From Pomphorhynchus laevis (taxonomy: Eukaryota; Acanthocephala; Palaeacanthocephala; Echinorhynchida; Pomphorhynchidae): 64,000 nt of DNA. Positions 33,666 through 42,440 of this stretch are shown here, in pieces. The stretch is taken from the NCBI GenBank assembly GCA_012934845.2, contig WNNJ02003482.1:62001-126000 (forward strand). Reading direction: 5' to 3'. Under the pieces are notes generated by a model that was not told the DNA's origin, did no database searches, and worked only from the letters and a program-made list of their open reading frames with translations. Every line of letters starts with the position of its first letter. Position 1 is the first letter of the stretch. The position numbers and the translations under genes are program-made.

Positions 33666-34053
33666 ACATTTCTGTATAGTACTTTTGGTAGAAGATTGAT
33701 AATCTTATCAATCAATTTATCAATTTATCGTATCAGATAGCCAATCCTCAAATTGAAGGTTGTAATGAAAACCCGCACTGACTATATTAACAACCTTAAG
33801 GAATATAATCGTCGATACATTTGTAATGACATTTAAATCATCTGTCGATCAAAATTTATACGTGAAGACTTCAATTTCCACTATTAAAACAGTAATGCTC
33901 ATTGAATATCTATTGAACTTTAGTATCGATTTCTTCCCACTTAATCCGCATATTTACTGTCAGTCGGGAAGCAGTGCCATTGATTTATTCACAAGTATTA
34001 TTGAATATAATAAATAATATATAATAATATAAAAAATATACGTGAATTTTTAG
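33666..34053. other. AT-rich spacer with a short ORF
   Basis: A 63-codon frame at 33826-34017 is not recognised and may be chance. Nothing else is seen. Confidence 0.4.
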
Positions 34054-34319
34054 TTTCAAAAATTAGAAGGGAAATTCGCAAGCACAGTCCAGTAAAGCTT
34101 GAATTAGCAATTCGATCTATGACCCTTAAAATGCATTCAAGACTAGATCTTCATAAGTGTAAACTAATCGATATCGATAGTATAGACCCGTCAAAGATTT
34201 TGTTGGCAGAGAAAATGTCGATTATGAGGTGTACAAAGCGTTTGAAGCTACCAGAATCAAGATATTCTAGTTTTGCAAGAAATCGTGAGCTAATAACACA
34301 CGCATTTAAAGGAACGTGA
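34054..34319 (+). other. Possible coding exon, unknown protein
   Basis: After an acceptor-like TTTTTAG (to 34053) a frame stays open to a TGA at 34317-34319. It encodes basic, protein-like sequence such as KIRREIRKHSPVKLELAIRS, LHKCKLIDIDSIDPSKILLA and KRLKLPESRYSSFARNRELI. Amino-acid use is much less AT-driven than in nearby chance ORFs. I recognise no family and found no partner exon. It could be a last exon or a gene relic. Confidence 0.35.
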
Positions 34320-35576
34320 ACCTAAATCAAGTTATTAAACATTTCAGTATTATTTTATGGACCATATCAAAAATACTAATTTGCAATAAATCCAAAATTT
34401 TGTATTTCCGTATTAAGAACTTTTGCAAAAAGTTCTTAATACGAAATCGAAAAACTTTTGCAAATGTAGAATTAACATTTATCAATTAACATTTGTCATT
34501 AATTTAGCTGAATTTGCGTTGCTATAATGCGATAATTAATTGACTTGGAGTGAAATAATCTGAAATAGTGTGGCTTTTCTGTTTATTTAAATTAAAAACT
34601 AAATTGAAATTAAATTAAAATTTGCGATGAATCCAGAATTAAATGGAAATTAAATAAAAGTTTATAATAACTTCAAAATTTAGTATTTCCATATTATAAA
34701 TAAAACCAAATAACTTGAGAACTTAGATTTGATGCCTAGCGTTAAAATGTAAAATGTGCAATCCAAAATAAAATTGAAATTAAATTAAAGTTTTCAAGAA
34801 TTTTTAAAATTTCAAAAGTTTTTAAAATTTTGTATTTTCGTATTATTAAATAAACCGAAAAATTTGAAAGCACAGAATATATGTTGCGTCGCTGTTTATT
34901 TAAATCAAAAATTAAATAAATTCAAATTTGTAATAAATCTAAAAGTATATATTTCTGTGAATTAAACCGAAAAACCTTCAAACGTAAACATTTCCAGATT
35001 TGTTAAGAATTTAGTGGAACTAATGTTGCTTTTTTGTTTATTTAACAATGCAAATTTGAAAAAATCACAGAAAATACATGAGTATATATACCGACAGCAC
35101 CGTGATGACTCACATTCGGTTTGAATGAGTATTTGAAATAGAAATTAACGGAAAAAGTAAGTCATTCGTTTCATTACCACTAGCAATGGAGGAGTTTGGT
35201 GTATGCGCTTGATAAGAGTGCTTTTAAATCCTACTTGTGAGGTCCCGGTGAGTGAATCATTCGTAATGAATACTCTCACCAGCGTTAATTCCTAGTATAT
35301 GGATTTGTACTAGTAGCACCTAGTGAGCTGTCTAGGGTGCTGCACTTCAATTTAGTTGTGCAGCAGCCCTCTACTGATGAAACTCAAAAGTCTAAACAGC
35401 ATATAGTCAGTTTATGCTGTTTAGTCTTCCGATTTCTTCAATCAGAATATAATAGCTAAGATCTTTTAATAATAAATATTGAACAAATATTTAATAAATA
35501 ATAAATATTAAATATATTATAATTTATTATAATTTATGATTATTAATTATTATTATTTGAATGAGTATATTTATTT
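34320..35576. other. Spacer with several hairpins
   Basis: No gene is recognised. A near-perfect hairpin lies at 34409-34443 (CGTATTAAGAACTTTT and complement). Around 35240-35420 three hairpins follow closely: GTGAGTGAA..ACTCTCAC, AGGGTGCTGCAC..GTGCAGCAGCCCT and CTAAACAGCATA..TATGCTGTTTAG, with CTGATGAAAC between the last two. Confidence 0.5.
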
Positions 35577-36430
35577 CAAAAATAAATTTGCTGCTGACGG
35601 ATATGAATCCATATCCAGCTGACGATGACTGCTCGGGAGTTAGGAGCGTCTCGGAGTGATACATTAGTGTGATTGAGCTGATGATCGAAGTCCAGTTATT
35701 TAGCAGCAAATATAGATTAAAAATCAATCGTAGCCAGCTTTGGTTCCTGGACCACAGTTTCAAGCGATTTTTCGAAATAACAATTTATAAAATGACGCAT
35801 TCCTTTTACAATCCTGTGAGAAATTTAGTGCCCTCGTAATCAACGGATACACATTTGTGCCTTATATAAAGAATAACTATAAGGTACATTTGTGCCTTAT
35901 ATAAAGAATAACTATAAGGTCCACACTCAGCAATCCAGTAAAAACGGTTATTGCACCTGAGCTTCGTCTAGCATCGTGATGTATTGCTGGTGTCTTTATA
36001 GTTATCACAAAATCAGTCGAAACACACCCTAAACACCTCATCCGACTGACGATGACTACTGTGTAGTTAGGAACGTCTCGTAGTGATACATTGACCACAG
36101 TTTCAAGCGATTTTTCGCAATAACAATGTGTAAAATTATGCATTCCTTTTGGAATTCTATGAGAAATTCAGTGCCCTCGTTATCAACGGATACGCATTTG
36201 TGCCTTATATAAAAAATAACTAGAAGGTCAACACGCGCAGCAAGCCAGTAAAAACGCTTTATGCACGAGAGTTTCGTCTAGCATCGTGAAGAATTACTAG
36301 TGCTTTTACAGTTATCACAAGGCAGTCGAAACGCACCCTAACCACTTCATCCGACTGACGATGACTCCTAGGTGGTTAGGAACGTCTAGGAATGATACAT
36401 TAGACTGATGAAGCTGATGATCGAAGTCTA
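35577..36430 (+). repeat. Tandem ~400-bp repeat units, locus 2
   Basis: Partial and whole units of the family seen at 14880-15595, on the same strand. Unit starts (TAACAATTTATAAAATGACGC or variant) lie near 35778 and 36122. A leading partial unit carries CTGATGATCGAAGTCCAG, and a short internal duplication (GGTACATTTGTGCCTTATAT region) lies near 35820-35920. The ~20-kb distance between loci shows that the family is dispersed as well as tandem. Confidence 0.8.
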
Positions 36431-36438
36431 GTTATACA

Positions 36439-36506
36439 TAATCTGTTTAATTATCAGTAAATTAATCCAGGTTTCTGGATTAATTTACTGATAATTAAAC
36501 AGATTA
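36439..36506. repeat. Perfect 32-bp inverted repeat, 4-nt loop
   Basis: Arms 36439-36470 and 36475-36506 are exact complements around GTTT. It begins just after the last ~400-bp repeat unit. Perfection over 32 bp implies recent formation or active maintenance. Confidence 0.9.
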
Positions 36507-37080
36507 TTAAAATCGACTTGAAATAGACCTCCGGAGGATGTTTATGAATAATTGTAATTAATCATTACAATTTAATTACAATCATTAAGTAACTGTAATG
36601 ATAAATAAAAATTGAAACAGACAAAATTCAGAGGATACTTCTTTTTATTGTTGTTTCGATTCTTTTAGAGTTATCTTTTCCAAACAAAATCTCATAAACA
36701 AAATAAAAAAATCTGCTCTTTTGTCTTGTCGTTTGAGCTTAAAGAAGCTAGAGTGGCTTTGAACAGTATGTCTGTTCAGCATTTTATTTAAACGAATTAT
36801 CTGACATAAATTTTAATGTTTTCCCGATTTTCTTTAGTTCCTTTAGGCTTTTGCTAATAATAAATTATCTTTATTCAAGTTTTTATGTTCGTTGTGATTG
36901 TGCAACTACATCGTTTTTATAGCGGTTACACTAGCTGATCACTTCGTCTGTTATTTAACCTTAATCATATTTTAGCCTTAATCATCTTCAGGTTCTAACG
37001 ATATATTGTTTATTGCACAAATTACATATTCCGATGTATACAATACCCTCCGTATTGCAATCATACTTATAATATATGTT
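36507..37080. other. Spacer without recognised gene
   Basis: No feature could be supported. Confidence 0.5.
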
Positions 37081-38320
37081 GTATTTCATGCTTGTAACTG
37101 TACTTTTTTACTTGCTCCACAGTTTCTATCTCTTTGAACATTTGCATTTCTTTCATAAGTTCGACATTTTCCAACCTTATGACTCAGATTTTAGAGAGTT
37201 TGGTATTTTAAAAAATATTCGGATATTCTGGAGATGTTCTTTAAGTTTATTTGGCATTTGATTTATGCATTGACTTATATCTTCCGATAATTTTGCTAAG
37301 CCTGGATAGTATTCCAAATATATTAGCATTTTTATTACTTTTTAGTTTCTTTACTAAGAGATTCATTCTGTTTAGCCGTGCTCTTTTTAGCCGTGCTCTT
37401 TTAGCCGTGCTCTTTTTAGCCGTGCTCTTTTTAGCCGTGCTCTTTTTAGCCGTGCTCTTTTTAGCCGTGCTCTTTTTAGCCGTGCTCTTTGTAGCCATGC
37501 TCTTTTTAGCAGTGCTCTTTTTAGCCGTGCTCTTTTTAGCCGTGCTCTTTTTAGCCGTGATCTTTTTAGCCGTGCTCTTTTTAGCTGTGCTCTTTTAGCC
37601 GTGCTCTTTTTAGCCGTGTTCTTTTTAGTCGTGCTCTTTTTAGCCGTGCTTGTTTATGGCCGTGCTCTTTCGAATGTCTTATGTATTTGGGTATCGCAAT
37701 GCCCTCTGCTCATCAATATTTTGTAGAAATGCTTTAGTTTCTTATCATGAGAAGTCATAGTACTGCAGATTTTACAAATACTTTTAGCCTTGTTAAAAGA
37801 ACCATCTGAAATATTTAATTGTACATCAAGCAAATTACAAAATTCACAGCTATTTTCAACGTTTATTGTCAAATGTACTCCTGCTAGCCTTTCGAAATTT
37901 GACATATATTCTTGTAGTTCCGTATCCGTTTCCTTCCATCCAACACAAATATCATCAATGTATCTAAACTAAAATGTTGGATGTTGTATCCGTTTCTTTC
38001 TTACTATTTATTTTACAAATCCAAGAAACAGTATATCATATGGGGGCGCTACAGATGTTCCCATTGCTGTTCCTAGTTACTGATGATATACGGTCTTGTT
38101 AAATCCAAAATAGTTGTTTCTGTAAACAATCTCCAAAAGTGAAGATATCCTTTGAATTTCGATATCTGACCATTCGTCTTATTTCATAAAATATTGATAT
38201 GCTAGTATACATTTTTCAAGACTTATATTTGTATATAACGAATCTACATCTAAGTATCATGTCATAAGTCTCAGGCTATTACTAATTGCATCATTTAATT
38301 AATGTACGTGTCGAAGAAAG
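37080..38320 (-). mobile_element. Penelope-like element, lineage D, RT fragment
   Basis: Minus-strand reading gives LDVDSLYTNISLEKCILAYQ, then GTAMGTSVAPPYDILFLGFV, then FRYIDDICVGWKETDTELQE, then LTINVENSCEFCNLLDVQL. These are the PLE RT blocks in order, with the YIDD catalytic box at about 37940-37970. Frames are broken by stops. C-terminal to RT the sequence enters a 15-bp minisatellite (37368-37664). It differs from the Naiad copies, so it is a separate lineage. At about 38320 it abuts a Naiad fragment. Confidence 0.8.
37368..37664. repeat. 15-bp minisatellite, about 19 copies
   Basis: The unit is CTCTTTTTAGCCGTG, with a few 14-bp and point variants. As 15 is a multiple of 3, each frame encodes a five-residue repeat: K-K-S-T-A on the minus strand in one frame, basic K-R-A-R-L in another. 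It lies inside the C-terminal coding part of a PLE fragment and appears to have grown from one or two units there. Confidence 0.9.
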
Positions 38321-38321
38321 G

Positions 38322-38830
38322 GATCTGAACTAAAATCTTAAGTATTTATATTATGAAAATTTATTTCTTTTGTGTGTTCTAAAAGTTCTTTAGTAGAATT
38401 AATACAGAAATAGTATTTTATACCAGTATTAATATTATACTAGTACAAAGTATATTATTTATTATTCATCCATAAACATTTTCCGATAATGATTTTAAAT
38501 TTGTTTTTAATATTATTGTGTTGATTTATATATTTTACTATTTTCTGTTTGATGATATTTTTATAGTAACCCAGTTTAAAATATGCATCTATTAAATTAT
38601 TTAAATGATTTTGAAGAACTATCTAGTATCTTATTCTAATACAAAGTATATTATTTATTATCCATCCATAAAAATTTCGCTAATGATTTTAAATTAATAA
38701 TTGTTTTTAGATTTTTTATAATTTAAATCAAGTTAAACTCCATAACTCCATAACACAACAGAGCAGCGGGGCCAAATACATGCAAATGATGTATTTCCTC
38801 TGAAATAACAATCTAGTATCTTATTCTAAT
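38322..38830 (-). mobile_element. Shuffled Naiad fragments
   Basis: Short Naiad pieces are joined: an RT segment at 38322-38440 matching 57400-57490, then two successive copies of the RT C-terminal end (about 38445-38620 and 38640-38700), then part of the structured module at 38755-38803. Together with the longer copy that follows this is a partial tandem array, a known PLE insertion pattern. Confidence 0.75.
38755..38803 (-). other. Structured RNA-like module, copy 4 (partial)
   Basis: Only the part from GAAA through the TACAT/ATGTA-type hairpin (loop CATTTGC) to GGCCCCGCTGCT is kept. The 3' half with CTGATGA is missing. Confidence 0.5.
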
Positions 38831-40739
38831 ACAAAGTATATTATTTATTATCCATCCATAAAAATTTGCCACTTAAGAATATAAATTTATTCTTTATATT
38901 ATTGTGTCGATTTATATATTTTACTATTTTTTGATTTATAATATTTTTATAGTAACCTAGTTTAAAATATGTATTAAATTATTTAAATGATTTTGAAGAA
39001 AGCCAATATCATTACATATTGTTACAATTCTTAAAATTTCATTATTTAATGTATTATATTTTATATTATATGGTATGCATGAATGCTCATGCAAAAATAT
39101 GTTTCTTGTAAATTTAAATGTCATCTTTACGATATAAATTAATAGTAGTTTTAGTTAATGTAAATTTAATGTTCATATCTAGATATACACCTTCTTTATC
39201 ATTAATATTGGCTTTATTAAGAATGAGGATACCTGGATAAATATGTTCGCTTATTGAATAAACATTGTTCGAATTAAATACACATATATCATCAATATAT
39301 CAAACATATTTCATATCTTTATATTATTTAAATTTATTTTTTAAAAGTTATGAACAAATTCATATTCTATAAAGCTTAAAAATAAATAGGCTATAATTGG
39401 GCTACTATTACCTCCCATTGTAACACATTTTACTTGTCTAAATATAGATGTCCCTACTTTTAAATAATTTTGATTTATCAAAATATTTAAAGATTCTATT
39501 AATTCAATTTTATCCATATATTTATATTTACTTGATGGTTTAATTTTTGTTAGATAGGCGTTATAGTTATTATAACATATATATGTATATCGTTTTCCGA
39601 ATATAAGATTAATTAATTTTACTAACGCTTCTTTAATATCTACTCAATCTAGATTTGTATAAAACTTACTAAAATCGTATGTATTTATATTTTGAAACTT
39701 TACTCCTTTTGTCTGTTCTAAAAATTCTTTTGTAGAATCAATACTAAAATAGAGTTTTATACCCGTATTATTTTCGATTACCTTACACTATTTTTTGAAG
39801 TGTGCTTTAATTACTTTAAGTATTTTATTCATATAGACCGAAAGTGGTTTTAATTTACATTTAAACTCACTACATATGAACCAAGGTTTAATTGGATTTT
39901 TATGTAATTTTGGATTCCAATATAATATAGGTATAGTTTTATTATCTGATTCAACCTTTATACCCTATTTATGCATTATAGAATTGTGACTTGTAATAAT
40001 TGTTTCTAAACTTAACTCACTACGTTCATATGTTGTGTTTATATTTGAATCATTATAATTAACTTATTTCATCAGTATATCATAACAAGCTTTTTGCATA
40101 TGAAGACAAAGTTATTACTAGCTTTATCAATAGTTGTTATTATATAGTTATCCTTTAATTTAGTAAGTTATGTATATACCTTTATTAATTTGATCTTTCC
40201 TTTTATAATTGTTTGTTATTTTCATTTTCTTTTTAATTTCATCAAATATAATCTTTATAAATGTTTATATTAGATATATTCGAGCTTTCACTATTCATCA
40301 GCTTACTAAAGTAAGCATTGAAGTCATTATATAACGACTTGTAGATTTTATTTTTGTCGTTGTTATTTAATCTATATTTATACCCTTTTGATAGCAGCTT
40401 TCTTAATTCACAATTTTCAATTAATTCTAGATTGTGGGTACATATATGTTCATTTATTTTATCAAAACTAAGACTTCTACAATTGCATTCTGATTCCATT
40501 ATGTTTCTAATATTATCGTTACATATTGATTTTAATTCTTTATTATAATTACAAATTTTTCGTCCTAATGGTGGTAACAACTTATGCCTTATTTTAGGAA
40601 TATATCTACTTAAATCTGATCCTATTATTTCGTTACTTTTGAATTGTTTAAAAGTCTACATATATTTCTGTTATCTATACATTTATTAATGAATTTTATG
40701 GTTAGTGCATTTTACAGTTTTGAATTAGTTATGAATTAG
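38831..40739 (-). mobile_element. Naiad copy with linker and RT
   Basis: Reading the minus strand from 40720 gives, in order, the tail of the endonuclease region (KFINKCIDNRNICRLLNNSK, EIIGSDLSRYIPKIRHKL), the linker start LLPPLGRKICNYNKELK and the C-x-C motif in MESECNCRSLSFDK. ICTHNLELIENCELRKLLSK and the RT follow, ending near 38870. The endonuclease tail therefore precedes RT with no gap. That is the permuted order of Naiad/Chlamys PLEs and the reverse of canonical Penelope. Many in-frame stops make the RT part a pseudogene. Confidence 0.85.
40242..40580 (-). pseudogene. Naiad linker domain with C-x-C motif
   Basis: This 112-codon open part runs from LLPPLGRKICNYNKELKSIC to NAYFSKLMNSESSNISNINI. 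The C-N-C motif at about residue 32 is the hallmark C-x-C of the short domain joining N-terminal GIY-YIG to RT in Naiads. The copy at 16.8 kb has C-D-C at the same place. Confidence 0.8.
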
Positions 40740-41128
40740 TTATTTTATAGTTATGAATTTTATAGGAAGGAGCATGTGCATTGAATATATGACGTCAAGA
40801 AACGTCCGCTGGAACCTACCACCAAAAAATAACACCACACCCGCATCGTGAGCCGTACGTCATGCTCTTTACACGTTGTCGCATTTCTAGACACTATTTC
40901 ATCGTGAACTGGTGAGAGTGCGGACTCGGTTTTTACACTACTACAAGCTTCACACAAAAAAAACAAGCAATAATGTCTCTAATTTCATTGTGACGTATTG
41001 ATGTTAACGCACCTGTCTTGCGTGAAAACGCAAGACTAACTGTCATTTGTGAATCACATTTACAACGACTTTTATTCCAACTTACTAAATACCATCTGTA
41101 TCGTCCTCCTAGCACATCCGTGAATTCA
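40740..41128. mobile_element. Unidentified insert between two Naiad segments
   Basis: This block of about 390 bp is clearly less AT-rich than its surroundings. Both neighbours carry the same ~145-bp Naiad segment (40576-40720 and 41149-41310), so the block separates two partial copies. Minus-strand open frames (for example SSVKTESALSPVHDEIVSRN) are not recognised. It may be a piece of another element or captured DNA. Confidence 0.45.
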
Positions 41129-41510
41129 TTATTGTAATAATGAATTATGTAACAACTTATACCTTATTTTAGGAATATATTTACTTAAATCTGATCCTAT
41201 TATTTCTTTTCTTTTAGAATTATTTAAAAGTCTACATATTTTTCTGTTATCAATACATTGATTAATGGAGTTTATGATCAGTGTATATTTTTTCTTATTA
41301 TAACATGTATATCCTATATCATGTCCTATTAATCTCATATGCTTATAAAATATAGTTTGACTATTATGCTGTATATTATATATGTGTTGTCTAAACCTAG
41401 TTTTTAACATTTGATATGTTTTTCCAATATATTGCAATCCATATGTACACTGTATTAGATACACTACACCCGCGGTATTGCAGTTACAATTATCATTAAT
41501 ATTTACTGAA
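41129..41510 (-). pseudogene. Naiad GIY-YIG endonuclease domain
   Basis: Minus-strand translation from about 41510 reads NVFSVNINDNCNCNTAGVVY, then LIQCTYGLQYIGKTYQMLKT, then RFRQHIYNIQHNSQTIFYKH and MRLIGHDIGYTC. V-Y-L-I and Q-Y-I-G-K-T are the G-I-Y...Y-I-G signature; the arginine and histidines downstream fit the CCHH-type PLE endonuclease. The domain ends SDLSKYIPKIRYKLL, the same words that precede the linker in the 40.6-kb copy, so it is the N-terminal module. It cuts target DNA for integration in intact family members. This copy is a fragment. Confidence 0.85.
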
Positions 41511-41900
41511 AAAACATTTGTTTGTCGTATTACTTACAATACAATTATTATTACTACTCGTCTTGCTTCTTATGTGGAGAGAAGATTAAACATCTTTTAA
41601 TTTAGCATTACTTACAACGCAAATATTATTTATAATATCACAAACGTATCTAAAATTAAAATCGTTAGTACTTACTTGTTTCCAATTTGGTTGTGTACAT
41701 GCAACTTTTGCTAATACATGATTTTAACGTTGCCTTTTCAGTGCCACCACCTAATTTAGATTTCTTAATATTATTATCGGGCTTTAATAATGAAAAGTAC
41801 AATTTCGTATTAAATTTTTTAATAAAACAATGCGTACAATCTGTTCATTCTCCTTTTAGATTAACAAATTGTACGTTTTGTTTATGATAGTCAATTGTTT
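41511..41900 (-). pseudogene. Naiad N-terminal extension, decayed
   Basis: Upstream of the endonuclease the minus strand shows broken protein-like words: LLKPDNNIKKSKLGGGTEKA, SKSCMYTTKLETS and NDFNFRYVCDIINNICVVSN. It plausibly represents the N-terminal end of the Naiad ORF. Confidence is low because no second copy is present for comparison. Confidence 0.4.
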
Positions 41901-42327
41901 CATTAACAAGCAAATAAGTGTACAATTTTCTAGGCCAAGTCACAAAGTGACTGTAGTGGCTTTGCAACTGTTAAACGTAATATTTTACTTGCAGCAACTA
42001 GTGAAATATAACAATAATTTAACGCTCATTTATCGAAAATTCAAAAATTTATATTTATCTGTAGGTTTATATTAAAATGTATTTTTAAATATAACATTTT
42101 AAAATCAAAACTGACATTTTTATTAGTAATTAAATAAAAATTAAATAAAAATTAAACAAATGTTAATATTAAAACATATGTTAATTTAAAAAATTAACAT
42201 CGTTTTATATCTTTCAAGATAAAAGCGCTACTGAGAATCATTGTGATAACATATTTAGAATAAACAAAATCTTTAATAGAGGTTGTAATAATAACATAAC
42301 GATATTTTGATACAAACAATCAGTAGA
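41901..42327. other. AT-rich spacer
   Basis: No gene was recognised. It forms the 3' flank of secreted gene 2. Confidence 0.5.
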
Positions 42328-42333
42328 TTTATT
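42328..42333 (-). terminator. Polyadenylation signal AATAAA of secreted gene 2
   Basis: AATAAA on the minus strand lies about 110 nt downstream of the stop codon at 42441-42443. Confidence 0.4.
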
Positions 42334-42440
42334 AATTTCAGTATAATTTTTTAAAATACAATACAGCATTCATAAGCAAATAATTTTCATAAGTTTCTAT
42401 GAATAATAATAATAATATTCATAAGTTTGTTGAGATGTTG

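Noticed and set aside
37251-37598. LFLAV-repeat and KKSTA-repeat ORFs
   Set aside because: They arise from the 15-bp minisatellite inside a broken PLE fragment; the H1-like look is fortuitous.
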